This document shows positions 31,414 to 41,148 of a stretch of DNA of 64,000 nt, one piece after another (positions within the stretch are counted from its first letter, which is position 1; each line of letters opens with the position of its first letter). The stretch spans positions 682,001-746,000 of the forward strand of contig NZ_JXRR01000014.1 of NCBI RefSeq assembly GCF_000829515.1, given 5' to 3'. The notes under the pieces were generated by a model. It was not told where the DNA came from and did no database searches. It worked only from the letters and a program-made list of their open reading frames with translations. The position numbers and the translations under genes were made by a program. Origin of the DNA: Jeotgalibacillus campisalis. Lineage in GTDB: Bacteria > Bacillota > Bacilli > Bacillales > Jeotgalibacillaceae.

Positions 31414-31442
31414 AGATTATCATATAAAAAAAACATAAGCAA
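31414..31442 (-). promoter_or_regulatory. Sigma-A promoter of hbs
   Basis: TTGCTT (31437-31442) and TAATCT (31414-31419) are 17 bases apart on the minus strand, with a TG two bases before the -10 (TGATAATCT). The leader to the GTG is about 140 bases. Confidence 0.5.
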
Positions 31443-31495
31443 GAATAAATGAATATTTAATGGAAATCTCTTCTTGGCAAGAGGTTTTTTACGTA

Positions 31496-31531
31496 AAAAC
31501 GCATAAAGACAGCCTTTTTACAGGCTGTCTT
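31496..31531 (-). terminator. Likely terminator after spoIVA
   Basis: AAGACAGCCT (31506-31515) pairs with its complement at 31522-31531 around a six-base loop. On the minus strand TTATGCGTTTTTAC follows, a delayed T-run. It lies 140 bases past the spoIVA stop. Confidence 0.55.
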
Positions 31532-31574
31532 CAGACTTTAACATAATTTTTTGGTTCTTATTCTCATTTTCTTT

Positions 31575-31645
31575 CGTATTAGCATATTAAGTAGTTTGAA
31601 CGATTTGACAACAAGTCTAATTACTTTGTTTTATATGCTAATACG
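31575..31645. repeat. 13-bp perfect inverted repeat downstream of spoIVA
   Basis: CGTATTAGCATAT at 31575-31587 is exactly complementary to 31633-31645. A second pairing, AAGTA (31589-31593) with TACTT (31622-31626), lies just inside it. The result is a long stem around an AT-rich core of about 30 bases, 28 bases past the spoIVA stop. It has no T-run and is separate from the terminator at 31506-31531. Confidence 0.7.
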
Positions 31646-31673
31646 CGCTGCTCGACCTGGAGCTGAGAAGGGG

Positions 31674-33152
31674 TTAAAGAATAATGGCAATCATACCGCC
31701 TGAACCTTCATTGATGACTCTTTCAAGTGTTTCTTTTAGCTTGTAACGTGCATTTTCAGGCATGATAGCCAGTTTGGCCTGGATTCCCTCCCGTACAATC
31801 GAACTTAAGCTTCTGCCAAAAATATCCGAACTCCATATAGAAAGTGGATCATCTTCAAAATCCTGCATTAAATAGTGTACTAGCTCCTCACTTTGCTTTT
31901 CCGTTCCTATAATTGGAGAAAACTCAGACTCAACATCCACTTTTATCATGTGAATGGATGGTGCCACCGCTTTTAATCTGACGCCAAACCTGGCCCCGTG
32001 ACGAATAATTTCGGGTTCATCCAGGCTCATATCTGACAGAACGGGTGCAGCAATGCCGTAACCTGTCTGTCTGACCATTTTCAATGCGTCCGCAAATTGA
32101 TCATACTCTTTTTTAGCATGCGAGTAATCCTGGATCAATTCTAAAAAATGATCTTTTGTTGAAACTCTTTCCCCAATCATTTCATGCAAAATATCTTCAA
32201 ATAAATGGTCTGCCGCCCGAAGATCAATGCTTGCGACTCCCTGCCCCATGTTCATGCCGGCTAAATTCGCCTCCTGAACGTGTTCAAACTCCTCAAACTG
32301 CCTGACAACGCGGTCTACATCCCTCAATCTTTTTATATCATGAATAACCTCTGTCACCGCTTCCTGAAAGTGCTCACGAAGCCAGTGCCGTTCATCTAAC
32401 ACCATTACCCAGCTAGGTAAATTTACGTTAACTTCTAGAACCGGGAACTCATATAATGCTTCTCTTAAGATCATCAGGACATCTGATTCTCTCATACTTT
32501 CTACACTGAGTGCGATTACTGGTATATCGTATTTTACCTGAAGTTCTTTGCGCAGATGGTCGGTTTCTGACTGATGTGGTCTGGCACTGTTTAATACCAT
32601 GATAAATGGCTTGCCTACTTCTTTTAGTTCAGCAACAATACGTTCCTCTGCATCTACGTAGCTTTCTCTTGGAATTTCACCGATGGTTCCATCTGTCGTC
32701 ATAAGTACTCCAATGGTTGAGTGATCCTGGATCACTTTCCTTGTTCCAACTTCAGCTGCTTCATGAAAAGGAATTGGTTCTTCGTACCATGGTGTATGAA
32801 CCATACGCGGGCCATATTCATCTTCGTGTCCCTTGGCTCCAGGTATCGTGTATCCAACGCAATCAACAAGCCTGATATTCACTTCAAGACCATCAACAAC
32901 TTGTATGCGAACCGCTTGATTTGGAACAAACTTTGGTTCAGTCGTCATAATCGTTCTGCCTGCTGAACTTTGCGGCAATTCATCCTGAGCTCTGTTTCTT
33001 TCCGCCTCATTTGTGATATGAGGGATAACAGCCAACTCCATCATTTTTTTTATAAATGTAGATTTACCAGTACGCACAGCTCCCACTACACCTATATAAA
33101 TATCTCCGCCAGTACGTTCAGCTATATGTTCGAACACATTTTGTTTCTCCAT
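31674..33152 (-). CDS. spoIVA: Stage IV sporulation protein A (spore coat ATPase)
   Basis: SpoIVA polymerises on the forespore to form the coat basement layer and is made in the mother cell under sigma-E. The 492 residues carry the Walker A motif GAVRTGKSTFIKK near residue 24, the switch-like VDCVGYTIPGAKGHEDE and the conserved C-terminal IIL end. It is near-diagnostic for endospore formers. A strong GAGGGGG ribosome-binding site is present. The upstream AATACACT is a weak candidate sigma-E -10. Confidence 0.97.
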   Translation of the reverse strand: MEKQNVFEHIAERTGGDIYIGVVGAVRTGKSTFIKKMMELAVIPHITNEAERNRAQDELPQSSAGRTIMTTEPKFVPNQAVRIQVVDGLEVNIRLVDCVGYTIPGAKGHEDEYGPRMVHTPWYEEPIPFHEAAEVGTRKVIQDHSTIGVLMTTDGTIGEIPRESYVDAEERIVAELKEVGKPFIMVLNSARPHQSETDHLRKELQVKYDIPVIALSVESMRESDVLMILREALYEFPVLEVNVNLPSWVMVLDERHWLREHFQEAVTEVIHDIKRLRDVDRVVRQFEEFEHVQEANLAGMNMGQGVASIDLRAADHLFEDILHEMIGERVSTKDHFLELIQDYSHAKKEYDQFADALKMVRQTGYGIAAPVLSDMSLDEPEIIRHGARFGVRLKAVAPSIHMIKVDVESEFSPIIGTEKQSEELVHYLMQDFEDDPLSIWSSDIFGRSLSSIVREGIQAKLAIMPENARYKLKETLERVINEGSGGMIAIIL

Positions 33153-33218
33153 TAAAGCGCCCCCTCTTTTCGAACGTTCTTCGCATAATTAGTGTATTTA
33201 GGACATGCATATTTCAGA

Positions 33219-33273
33219 ACAAAAAAAGAGCTGATTTTCACTCGGATTTTTCATTCGAATGAATTCAGCTCTT
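33219..33273 (-). terminator. Terminator after yphF
   Basis: AAGAGCTGA (33226-33234) pairs with TCAGCTCTT (33265-33273) around a 30-base loop containing a second small hairpin (ATTC/GAAT). On the minus strand seven T residues follow. Confidence 0.65.
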
Positions 33274-33275
33274 AT

Positions 33276-33986
33276 TTAAGAAGAGGAATACGTTATTTCG
33301 TTATCTTGATTAACCTCATACACAGGAGAGTAAGCAGGGACAAAAGAAGATTCTTCATGAAGGATTCCCCTCACATCTTCAAGCTCAATCGTTTCCAAAT
33401 TTATTTCATTTTCCTGAGCAATCTGATAAAGATCAGTCAGATAGTCAACATAAATTGTTCCGCTTCCATCAGCAATAATAGGCAGTTCTTTATTTGTAAA
33501 AGGACTTTGAACAGTAGGATCTTCTTTATACCCAAGCTTTTCGAAGTTTATGGAGTAATATTTACCCCCTAAAGCAGCTTCAAAGGGAATCCCCCGATTC
33601 GCTTGAATTTTAATTTGAAGAGATCTTATTTCTTCAGCAATACGCAAATCAAAAATATGAACAGTCGGATCTTCTTCAACATCTAACAGAAGATATTGAA
33701 ACACACCTCCATTTTCATATGCATTCCCTGGCAGCTGATCGATATATCTAGGCTTTATCTTGGAAAAATCAATTAAATACTTCTGATAGATAGGAGTATT
33801 CTCATCCAACGTTTTTATAGGCAATAAACCGCCTGATTCTTCTTGAAAACTATCCACTGCTTCTTGCACATTTTGAATCTGATCTTCGTATGGAATTTCA
33901 TTCTCAGACTTTTCCTGAGAAGGATACATACATCCCTGAAGCAAAAAGACAAGAAAAATGGATGCTGTTAGTACACCCTTTTTCAT
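33276..33986 (-). CDS. yphF: YphF-like lipoprotein
   Basis: A 236-residue exported protein with a lipoprotein signal: lysines, a hydrophobic core and the lipobox LLQGC (Cys19). The mature part is acidic and has no recognised domain. Position between spoIVA and yphE, and length, match Bacillus YphF, whose role is unknown. AAGGAGAG precedes the ATG. Confidence 0.8.
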   Translation of the reverse strand: MKKGVLTASIFLVFLLQGCMYPSQEKSENEIPYEDQIQNVQEAVDSFQEESGGLLPIKTLDENTPIYQKYLIDFSKIKPRYIDQLPGNAYENGGVFQYLLLDVEEDPTVHIFDLRIAEEIRSLQIKIQANRGIPFEAALGGKYYSINFEKLGYKEDPTVQSPFTNKELPIIADGSGTIYVDYLTDLYQIAQENEINLETIELEDVRGILHEESSFVPAYSPVYEVNQDNEITYSSS

Positions 33987-34010
33987 GAAGCACTCTCCTT
34001 CTTACCAACA

Positions 34011-34208
34011 CTATAAAGTAGGACCGCTGAAAACAACAAAAATCATGATTAATCCAGCAAGAATCATTAAAACATACGCAATTAGAGCGGTGAAAAATTT
34101 TAAGAACTTATTAGATAGTTTGTATCGGCTGAAATAAATAGTAATAATTGAAAAAAACATAAAACCCATAGATCCAAACGAAATCCACATCTTAGTCAAA
34201 GCAGTCAT
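34011..34208 (-). CDS. yphE: Small membrane protein, DUF2768 (YphE)
   Basis: About 65 residues with two hydrophobic helices (about 6-24 and 38-62) separated by a basic SRYKLSNKF loop. Size, topology and position next to gpsA match the DUF2768/YphE family, of unknown function. The ATG at 34208 has AAGGAG 8 bases upstream; a GTG three codons earlier is less likely. Confidence 0.8.
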   Translation of the reverse strand: MTALTKMWISFGSMGFMFFSIITIYFSRYKLSNKFLKFFTALIAYVLMILAGLIMIFVVFSGPTL

Positions 34209-34335
34209 ACGATTCACTCCTTCAGCTGCACATTGACAGCATTACCACAGTCATTTGCTCAAAAGTATAGCATAATAAGCGCTAAACCAACTGCTTAGAA
34301 ATAATCTTTCTTAAAACGTTCATAAATATAAGCAA

Positions 34336-34368
34336 GGAAAAAAACTGAGAGTCAATCCCCCTCAGTTT
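34336..34368 (-). terminator. Terminator after gpsA
   Basis: AAACTGAG (34342-34349) pairs with CTCAGTTT (34361-34368). On the minus strand seven T residues follow. The gpsA stop codon lies inside the loop. Confidence 0.7.
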
Positions 34369-35410
34369 CCTGCTGCTCGCCCAGTATATCCACTAAGTCT
34401 TCCATTTCATGCGTTTTCATTCTTGACATAAGCTGGTCAACTGCTTCCTTTGGCTCAACATCATGGAATAAGACACGGTGAAGAGCTTGTGTGATCGGCA
34501 TCGATACCTCATATTTGTGAGCTAATTGGTAGGCTGCTTTGGTGGTTCGTACACCTTCTACAACCATTCCCATCTCATCAAGTACTTCGTCGAGTTTTTT
34601 TCCTTTGCCGAGCATATTTCCTGCGCGCCAATTTCTGGAGTGGACACTTGTACATGTAACAATCAAGTCCCCTATCCCTGTGAGTCCAGAGAATGTTAAC
34701 GGGTTGGCTCCGAGTGTCGTACCCAGCCGCGCAATTTCTGCCAGACCTCTTGTTATTAAAGCTGCTTTTGCATTATCCCCATATCCAAGGCCATCCGTTA
34801 TGCCTGCTGCAAGGGCAATAATGTTTTTCAGCGCTGCTCCAATTTCAACTCCGACAACATCAGAGTTAGTGTATACTCTGAAATTCTTATTCATAAATAA
34901 ATCCTGAACTTCCTGAGCTGCTTTTAAATTATGCGAGGAAGAAGTCACTGTTGTCGGATGTCTTTTTACGACTTCTTCAGCATGACTGGGTCCGGAAAGA
35001 ACGACAAGATCTTTCATGGTCTCAGGTGAAAGGATTTGTTCAATGATTTGAGAGATTCGCAAGTGAGTATCCGGTTCAATGCCTTTGCTTACGTGAACGA
35101 CTGTTTTAGGACCTGTATTAACTTCCTCTACTTTATGAGCAACTTCTCTCATGGCTTTGGTTGGTACAGCAAAAACGATCAGCTCTGTATCTTGAATAGC
35201 TGCAGAAAGGTCTGAATAAGCGGTAAGCCTATCAGGCAGAAGCGTCCCCGGAAGATACCGATCATTCTTTCTCGTCTGATTGATTAAATTCGCCTGAGAT
35301 GGATTGTGAGTCCAAAGTCTTACTTCATGATCATTGTCTCCCAGTACAAGAGCCAAAGCTGTTCCCCAGCTGCCAGCACCTAATACTGCTACACGTTTTG
35401 ATTTTCCCAT
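34352..35410 (-). CDS. gpsA: Glycerol-3-phosphate dehydrogenase (NAD(P)+)
   Basis: It reduces dihydroxyacetone phosphate to sn-glycerol-3-phosphate for phospholipids. The nucleotide motif [10 protein letters not shown] is at residues 11-20, the catalytic-lysine segment [15 protein letters not shown] is near 190, and SRNWRAG follows. The 352 residues include a short extra acidic tail. It lies between der and yphE as in Bacillus, in a run that also contains plsC for the next lipid steps. Confidence 0.95.
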   Translation of the reverse strand: MGKSKRVAVLGAGSWGTALALVLGDNDHEVRLWTHNPSQANLINQTRKNDRYLPGTLLPDRLTAYSDLSAAIQDTELIVFAVPTKAMREVAHKVEEVNTGPKTVVHVSKGIEPDTHLRISQIIEQILSPETMKDLVVLSGPSHAEEVVKRHPTTVTSSSHNLKAAQEVQDLFMNKNFRVYTNSDVVGVEIGAALKNIIALAAGITDGLGYGDNAKAALITRGLAEIARLGTTLGANPLTFSGLTGIGDLIVTCTSVHSRNWRAGNMLGKGKKLDEVLDEMGMVVEGVRTTKAAYQLAHKYEVSMPITQALHRVLFHDVEPKEAVDQLMSRMKTHEMEDLVDILGEQQETEGD

Positions 35411-35441
35411 GATATAGCCCCTTCCTCATTAGAAAGCTAAA

Positions 35442-36752
35442 TTAATTTCTGGCTCTTGAAATTAAACGGATTGGTGTTCCTTCAAATCCAAAGGCTTCAC
35501 GAATACGATTTTCCAAGAATCGCTCATAAGAGAAATGCATCAGTTCCGGCTCGTTGACAAAAATCACAAATGTAGGCGGTTTTACTGCAACTTGAGTCGC
35601 GTAGAATATTTTCAGGCGTTTTCCATGGTGGGTTGGCGTCGGGTTCATTGCAACGGCATCCATTATCACTTCATTTAACACGCTGGATTGAACACGCATC
35701 GCATGGTTTTCACTAGCCATATTAATTACGGGCAGCAGGGTGTGAATACGTTTCTTCGTTATTGCAGATAGAAAAACAACCGGCGCATAATCTAAAAACT
35801 GAAAATGGTCACGGATATTTTTTTCAAATCGATCCATTGTTTTTTCATCTTTTTGAACGGCATCCCATTTGTTTACGACAATAATAACTGCTCGTCCTGC
35901 ATCATGTGCGTAACCTGCAATTTTTTTGTCCTGCTCGATGATGCCTTCTTCTGCATCCAAAACGACGAGTACGACGTCCGAGCGTTCTATTGCTCTAAGT
36001 GCTCTTAAAACACTGTATTTCTCAGTTGTTTCATAAACTTTTCCTTTTTTTCTCATACCAGCTGTGTCAATAATTACATATTCCTGCCCATCATACTTAT
36101 ATGGCGAGTCAATGGCATCACGAGTTGTGCCTGCTATATCAGATACAATGACCCGTTCTTCACCAAGCAGAGAATTAACGAGAGATGATTTTCCAACGTT
36201 AGGTCTACCAATTAGGGAGAACTTAATTACTTCTTCTCCATACTTGATTTCATCCTGTGGTTTAAAACCAGCTGCTACCGCATCAAGCATGTCACCTAAA
36301 CCAAGACCGTGAGAACCGGATATGGGAAACGGCTCTCCGAATCCAAGCGAATAAAAATCATAAATCTGGTCTTGCATTTCCGGGTTATCTACCTTATTTA
36401 CAGCCAAAACTACTGGCTTGCTTGAGCGAAACAAAATTTTTGCAACCTGCTCATCTGCAGAAGTAACTCCCTCACGTCCATTTGTCATGAAAATAATAAC
36501 ATCCGCTTCATCAATAGCAATTTCAGCTTGTTGACGGATTTGTTCAAGAAACGGTTCATCACCAATTTCAATTCCGCCTGTGTCTATAATATTAAAATCA
36601 TGAGTTAACCATTCTGCAGAACTATAAATTCGATCCCGTGTAATTCCGGGTATATCTTCTACAATGGAGATTCTTTCTCCTACAATCCTGTTAAAAATAG
36701 TGGACTTCCCAACATTTGGACGACCTACTATTGCAACGACCGGCTTTGCCAT
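35442..36752 (-). CDS. der: Ribosome assembly GTPase Der (EngA)
   Basis: A tandem GTPase needed for 50S subunit maturation. Two G domains are visible: [13 protein letters not shown] near residue 8 and [13 protein letters not shown] near 180, each followed by DTGG/DTAG and NKVD/NKWD motifs, then a KH-like C-terminal domain. The ATG at 36752 ([10 protein letters not shown]) gives 436 residues, the family length; the frame opens three codons earlier. Confidence 0.96.
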   Translation of the reverse strand: MAKPVVAIVGRPNVGKSTIFNRIVGERISIVEDIPGITRDRIYSSAEWLTHDFNIIDTGGIEIGDEPFLEQIRQQAEIAIDEADVIIFMTNGREGVTSADEQVAKILFRSSKPVVLAVNKVDNPEMQDQIYDFYSLGFGEPFPISGSHGLGLGDMLDAVAAGFKPQDEIKYGEEVIKFSLIGRPNVGKSSLVNSLLGEERVIVSDIAGTTRDAIDSPYKYDGQEYVIIDTAGMRKKGKVYETTEKYSVLRALRAIERSDVVLVVLDAEEGIIEQDKKIAGYAHDAGRAVIIVVNKWDAVQKDEKTMDRFEKNIRDHFQFLDYAPVVFLSAITKKRIHTLLPVINMASENHAMRVQSSVLNEVIMDAVAMNPTPTHHGKRLKIFYATQVAVKPPTFVIFVNEPELMHFSYERFLENRIREAFGFEGTPIRLISRARN

Positions 36753-36870
36753 GACGTTCACCCTTTCTTTTATCCAACTTATCTATAGTATATCAAACCG
36801 TTCGTTTCCACATAACACTACCGTAAAAAGACAGCAAGTTGGTTCTGCCTTTTCTAAAATGACTCGCATA

Positions 36871-36899
36871 ATTGTACCAATAAATCAGGATAAAAACAA
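36871..36899 (-). promoter_or_regulatory. Sigma-A promoter of der
   Basis: TTGTTT (36894-36899) and TACAAT (36871-36876) are 17 bases apart on the minus strand, with TG before the -10. A second extended -10, TGATATACT, lies nearer the gene, so der-gpsA may have two promoters. Confidence 0.55.
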
Positions 36900-36952
36900 T
36901 CGGATTTCCCGAGTCCATTCTTGAATAAAGACTTTAATCAAGCATTAGCCAT

Positions 36953-36991
36953 AAAAAAGCGCTTATGCATGCTTAAAAGCACACATAAGCG
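36953..36991 (-). terminator. Terminator after fni
   Basis: CGCTTATG (36960-36967) pairs with CATAAGCG (36984-36991), with a smaller GCTT/AAGC hairpin inside. On the minus strand CTTTTTTATG follows. Confidence 0.75.
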
Positions 36992-36993
36992 TA

Positions 36994-38046
36994 TCAGCAG
37001 TCTGATCTGCGCGCAAATTTATCAGGTTCAAGGCCGCGCATATGAAGCCAATGATAGGTTGGACCGCTTAGTATAATCGGAAGCTTCCTGAGATCCACTA
37101 TATTTTTGGCACCAAGAGCCGTCATAATCATTGTTTGTTCCATTTTCATCGCATTAATTTCTTCAATAAGCCCCTCAGGTCCGTGTTCAATTAAGATCCG
37201 TAAAAACGTTCCTGCAATTCCCGCCGCACAAGCCCCAAGGCTTAATGACTTTATCACGTCAATACTCTGGCTGATTCCACCTGAGGCAATGATAGAAGGA
37301 AAGGTACTGCTTGTTTCCACAATAGATGGAACGGTTGGTATTCCCCAATCGTTAAAGAATGCCAGCTGTCTATCCTGACGATGATTTTCTATCTTCGAAA
37401 AATTGGTACCTCCATAACCGCCTACATCAATAATTGATACACCAGCAGCTTTTAATTTATTGGCAGTTTCTTTGCTCATCCCAAAACCGGTTTCCTTGAC
37501 AATAACCGGGACTTGCAGACCATTTACAATCGACTCTATGCGGTTTAATGCCCCAGCGAAAGACCGGTCACCTTCTGGCATTGCCAGTTCCTGTACGACA
37601 TTTAAATGGATTTGCAGCGCGTTGGCTTCAATCATATCAACTGCATATTTTGCTTGATCAAGCGTTGCCTCGCTTCCTAAATTTCCAATAATCATGCCCT
37701 CTGGATTCACTTTTCTGGTTATAGAATACGTTTCTCTTTCAGTCGAATCTTTCAATGCAGCCATTTGAGACCCTACAGATAACATCAAGCCGGTCTCTCG
37801 TGCCGCAATAGCAAGTCCCTCATTAAGAGTTTTTGTCTTATCTCCGCCTCCACCAGTCATTGCATTAATAAAAAAAGGCGAACTTAAAATAAGCTCGCCA
37901 ATCTTAGTTTGAAGTGAGATGTTGTCTATTGCACAATCCGGAAGGCTTTGATGAACGAATTTCACATCCTCAAATCCTGCTCCGTTTGCAGAAGCTGTTG
38001 ATAGCGCATAGTTGATATGATCGATTTTTCTCCCTGCTCTGCTCAC
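36994..38046 (-). CDS. fni: Type 2 isopentenyl-diphosphate isomerase (FMN-dependent)
   Basis: It interconverts IPP and DMAPP using reduced FMN. The 350-residue TIM-barrel protein has FFINAMTGGGGDKT, the FMN-site SVGSQMAAL, VKETGFGMSKE and IDVGGYGGTNFSKIE. A GTG start with AGGTGAG upstream is used. It follows ypfD by 15 bases, and it supplies DMAPP for the prenyl chains made by HepST. Confidence 0.94.
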   Translation of the reverse strand: MSRAGRKIDHINYALSTASANGAGFEDVKFVHQSLPDCAIDNISLQTKIGELILSSPFFINAMTGGGGDKTKTLNEGLAIAARETGLMLSVGSQMAALKDSTERETYSITRKVNPEGMIIGNLGSEATLDQAKYAVDMIEANALQIHLNVVQELAMPEGDRSFAGALNRIESIVNGLQVPVIVKETGFGMSKETANKLKAAGVSIIDVGGYGGTNFSKIENHRQDRQLAFFNDWGIPTVPSIVETSSTFPSIIASGGISQSIDVIKSLSLGACAAGIAGTFLRILIEHGPEGLIEEINAMKMEQTMIMTALGAKNIVDLRKLPIILSGPTYHWLHMRGLEPDKFARRSDC

Positions 38047-38061
38047 AATTTCTCACCTTTA

Positions 38062-39213
38062 TTATGAATTATTTTTTAAGTCTTTTAATTTATCCCCAAT
38101 CATTTCTCCCAGCTGAAAACCTTTAGATTCTTCTGGCATGTCATATGATTGTTCTTTTTTATACTCATTTTTATTTTCTTCAAGTTCTTTGATTGAAAGT
38201 GATAATCGCTGATCACTCACATTCACATCGAGCACCTTCACTTTAACGTCCTGACCTTCATCAAGGACTTCATGAGGCGTGCCTATATGCTGATGGGAAA
38301 TTTGCGAGATATGAACAAGACCTTCCACACCTGGGAAAACCTCTACAAAAGCACCGTAGGAAACCAATCTGCGAACTTTCCCTTCTAAGGTTGACCCTTT
38401 AGGAGCTTTTCCTTCAAGATCGGACCATGGTCCTGGCAATGTTTCTTTAATGGATAGAGAAATACGTTCGTTGTCCCGATCCACCGAAAGCACCTTAACC
38501 TGAACCTCTTGCCCTTCTTCCACAACATCCGAAGGTTTCTCTACATGCTGATGAGAGAGCTGAGAAATGTGAACAAGGCCGTCTACTCCGCCTATATCAA
38601 CAAATGCACCAAAATCGGTAATCCGTTGTACAGTGCCGTCCAGAACATCACCGGATTTTATGTTTTCAAGCAGTGCTTTTTTCTTTTCAGCTTTTTCCCC
38701 TTCCACTACAGCGCGATGGGAGAGGATAAGACGGTTCTTTTCTTCATCAAGCTCAACGATTTTAAAAGCAAGATTACTGCCTCTGTAATTTTCAAAATCT
38801 TCAACATAGTAATCCTCAACCAAAGAAGCAGGCACGAACCCTCTGACACCAAGGTCTACTACAAGTCCGCCTTTAACCACGTCTTTGACTTCGGCATTAA
38901 AAACTTCTTCAGCCTCAAAGCGCCGTTTCATTTCGTCCCAGGCTTTCTCAGCTTCAACTTTTCTTTTAGAAAGAACAAGCAGTTCTTCCTCTACTTTTGT
39001 TACGACCAAATCCAGGTCGTCTCCTTCTTTCACTACATCGGAAGCTTTTTCTACATGGAGGCTCGACAGTTCACTGATCGGAATAATCCCATCCACTTTA
39101 CTGTCCTTGACATCAACAAGAACCTGCTTTTCCTCCACTTTCGTTACGGTACCGGTCACACGGTCTCCCACCTCGAGAGAGTTTACTTCGATATGATTCA
39201 TGTCTTCTGCCAT
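38062..39213 (-). CDS. ypfD: Four-domain S1 RNA-binding protein (YpfD, RpsA homologue)
   Basis: Four S1 motifs lie at about residues 15-84, 102-168, 186-255 and 272-342, each with the G-V-FV/LVHISQ pattern ([20 protein letters not shown] and [20 protein letters not shown] in the last two). Low-GC Gram-positives carry this shorter relative of ribosomal protein S1. The acidic C-terminal tail is not part of an S1 fold. AGGAGGAG precedes the ATG. Confidence 0.93.
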   Translation of the reverse strand: MAEDMNHIEVNSLEVGDRVTGTVTKVEEKQVLVDVKDSKVDGIIPISELSSLHVEKASDVVKEGDDLDLVVTKVEEELLVLSKRKVEAEKAWDEMKRRFEAEEVFNAEVKDVVKGGLVVDLGVRGFVPASLVEDYYVEDFENYRGSNLAFKIVELDEEKNRLILSHRAVVEGEKAEKKKALLENIKSGDVLDGTVQRITDFGAFVDIGGVDGLVHISQLSHQHVEKPSDVVEEGQEVQVKVLSVDRDNERISLSIKETLPGPWSDLEGKAPKGSTLEGKVRRLVSYGAFVEVFPGVEGLVHISQISHQHIGTPHEVLDEGQDVKVKVLDVNVSDQRLSLSIKELEENKNEYKKEQSYDMPEESKGFQLGEMIGDKLKDLKNNS

Positions 39214-39338
39214 ATGTACTCCTCCTTAATCCATGACTACTGAAATAATATTAAATGTGAATAAAATCACATTATAATTAAAATTCAGAATATACTACTA
39301 ACTTCTAATAAACTGATCAGTTTGTCAAGCGAGAACTT

Positions 39339-39920
39339 TTAGCGATGATTGTCGATAAGCTGTTGAATATGACCCATAATTACTTCAGTTGCTTCTTCTG
39401 CAGACGCTCTGCGGCCTCTTAATTCTTCCATAGGAATGGGTTTGCCGTAGACAACTTTTAATCTTTTAAACTTTTTGTAAGGACCAATAATAGCACATGG
39501 CACCACTGCGGCTTGAGAACGGAGGGCAAAGAAACCTGCGCCTGCTAGTCCCTTTTTTAATTCTCCGTCTACACTACGTGTACCCTCTGGGAACAGTCCA
39601 ATAACATTATTTTCTTTTAAAATTGATAAGCCTTTACGTAAAGCCTCCCGATCGCTCATGCCGCGCTTTACAGGAAACGCCCTTAAGTTGGGAAGAAGTT
39701 TTTTTAGTATCGGCATTCGAAACAGTTCTTCCTTTGCCATAAAGGAAACAGGTCTCGGGGCAGTTACGCCAACTACAGGAGGATCAAGAAGCTTAATATG
39801 ATTGGCACATAAAAGCACCCCGCCCTCTTTCGGGAAATTCTCTCTTCCAATTATTTTAAATCGGTAAATAGGTGTCAAAACCGTTTTTACCAATGATCTT
39901 GCAAAATGGTATAAATTCAT
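39339..39920 (-). CDS. plsC: 1-acyl-sn-glycerol-3-phosphate acyltransferase
   Basis: It makes phosphatidic acid from lysophosphatidic acid. The acyltransferase block [10 protein letters not shown] (H-x4-D) and block III FPEGTRS are clear in 193 residues. One hydrophobic N-terminal segment probably associates with the membrane. It overlaps cmk by 4 bases, so the two are translationally coupled. Confidence 0.93.
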   Translation of the reverse strand: MNLYHFARSLVKTVLTPIYRFKIIGRENFPKEGGVLLCANHIKLLDPPVVGVTAPRPVSFMAKEELFRMPILKKLLPNLRAFPVKRGMSDREALRKGLSILKENNVIGLFPEGTRSVDGELKKGLAGAGFFALRSQAAVVPCAIIGPYKKFKRLKVVYGKPIPMEELRGRRASAEEATEVIMGHIQQLIDNHR

Positions 39921-40606
39921 ACTGAACCTCCGCGTGTATCCACCAGATGTAATATCGTTTTCACTACCTCTTCAATATTCATCGAAGTTGTATCCAGTTC
40001 TACTGCATCTTCTGCCTTTTGTAAAGGAGATGCTGCTCTGGTTGAATCCAAAAAGTCCCGTTCTTCTATTTCTTTTTGAAGCGTTTCAAGACTTGATTTA
40101 ATTCCTTGTTTTTTATGATCTTCAAAACGTCTTCGAGCGCGTTCCTCCACGCTTGCTAGCATGAATACTTTTATTTCAGCATCTGGAATGACGTGGGTGC
40201 CGATGTCCCTGCCATCCATGACGATTCCGCCATCTTCAACAAGTTTTTGCTGTCGTTTCACCATTTCATCGCGCACTGTCTTATGTTTTGCTACCATTGA
40301 AACTTGGCTGGTTACTTCATTAGAACGAATCTTCTCCGTAACTTCCTGCCCGTCAAGAAACACTCTTTGTCCCTTTGCTCCTGGAATAAGCTCTATAAGT
40401 GTATTCAACAAAAGATTGCTTAATTCCTTCTCATTTTCCACATCTATTTTGAGTTGAATAGCTTTATATGTCAGGGTTCGGTACATCGCACCCGTATCGA
40501 TATAAATAAAACCAAGCTCTTCTGCCAGCACTTTTGCAATTGTGCTTTTCCCCGCAGCTGCCGGACCATCAAGGGCAATCCTTATCTTACTTCTTTTCTC
40601 TTTCAC
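39917..40606 (-). CDS. cmk: Cytidylate kinase
   Basis: It phosphorylates CMP and dCMP. The P-loop [15 protein letters not shown] near residue 12, the [10 protein letters not shown] segment and DGRDIGT are conserved. A GTG at 40606 (8 bases after AAGGAG) is preferred over a TTG one codon earlier. A possible extended -10 (TGGTACAAT) lies upstream. It marks the right end of the conserved backbone before the accessory island. Confidence 0.94.
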   Translation of the reverse strand: MKEKRSKIRIALDGPAAAGKSTIAKVLAEELGFIYIDTGAMYRTLTYKAIQLKIDVENEKELSNLLLNTLIELIPGAKGQRVFLDGQEVTEKIRSNEVTSQVSMVAKHKTVRDEMVKRQQKLVEDGGIVMDGRDIGTHVIPDAEIKVFMLASVEERARRRFEDHKKQGIKSSLETLQKEIEERDFLDSTRAASPLQKAEDAVELDTTSMNIEEVVKTILHLVDTRGGSV

Positions 40607-40768
40607 CAAACATTCTCCTTCATTTCCATATTCAAAGGTATTGTACCATAATTCGCGTTTTGGGTGAGTTATGTCTTATCATATCCTTTCTAAAGTCTAA
40701 ATTCACGCTAATTGCTTACACCATCTCGATTTTTTCATAAAATCCTTTGAGATAATACAGTTAATTAC

Positions 40769-40890
40769 AAAAAAGAAGAGGCTGGGACAAAAGTGTCTCA
40801 ACCTCTTCAAACCGGTTCTCTGCGCTTCAGGCGGACGCTTTCTGCAGGAACTGACGCTTGAGACCTCCTCAGGCTCTGCGAGAGCACTGA
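40769..40890. repeat. Dispersed repeat: terminator-like hairpin plus first half of an element (copy A)
   Basis: GAAGAGGCTGGGACA (40775-40789) pairs with 40794-40808 in 13 of 15 positions, and on the minus strand six T residues follow, so it can terminate minus-strand transcripts. It continues into GCGCTTCAGGCGGACGCTTT and a CCTCCTCAGGCTCTGCG segment. This resembles, from memory, the left half of an intergenic repeat common in Bacillales. A second copy of the hairpin is at 54549-54582. Confidence 0.7.
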
Positions 40891-40894
40891 TTAT

Positions 40895-40926
40895 CATCAA
40901 TAATGACATATATGTTATTGTTGATG
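40895..40926. repeat. Near-perfect 16-bp palindrome
   Basis: CATCAATAATGACATA and the following 16 bases are complementary at 14 of 16 positions with no loop (centre between 40910 and 40911). There is no T-run. It could be a cruciform-prone end or a protein site. Confidence 0.5.
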
Positions 40927-41148
40927 TTATATTATAATTCATTAATGAAAGTAATAGCTTCATCAAAGAAATAAACTAGAGCCTTTAATGATTGCATGAC
41001 TAGAAAGTAATGTTGTTCATATATGTTTCTATTCTGCTTTTTAATGAAAGAAAGTTCGAACATCTCCGACCGTCACATTTCCATGATCCCAATGCTTGAG
41101 GATCTAACTTCAAATGGTTAAGAAACGCCTTTTATTATAGTAAATTAT
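40927..41148. other. AT-rich intergenic stretch
   Basis: The remainder of the 540-base gap between cmk and the histidine kinase shows no gene, RNA or further repeat that could be supported. Confidence 0.5.

Noticed and set aside
33160-33215. Sigma-E promoter for spoIVA
   Set aside because: AATACACT resembles a sigma-E -10, but no -35 element at the right distance could be supported.
33192-33572. 126-codon plus-strand ORF opposite yphF
   Set aside because: It starts in the intergenic region but crosses the yphF terminator and reads antisense through a lipoprotein gene; no domain visible.
34539-34907. 122-codon plus-strand ORF opposite gpsA
   Set aside because: Shadow of gpsA, low-complexity Ser/Pro composition, no RBS.
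38509-39243. 244-codon plus-strand ORF opposite ypfD
   Set aside because: It is antisense to a well-conserved four-domain S1 gene, with no promoter or RBS; its length reflects codon bias of the real gene.
40703-40966. 87-codon minus-strand ORF between cmk and the histidine kinase
   Set aside because: It is formed by the dispersed repeat and its hairpin, has no good ribosome-binding site and no family resemblance.
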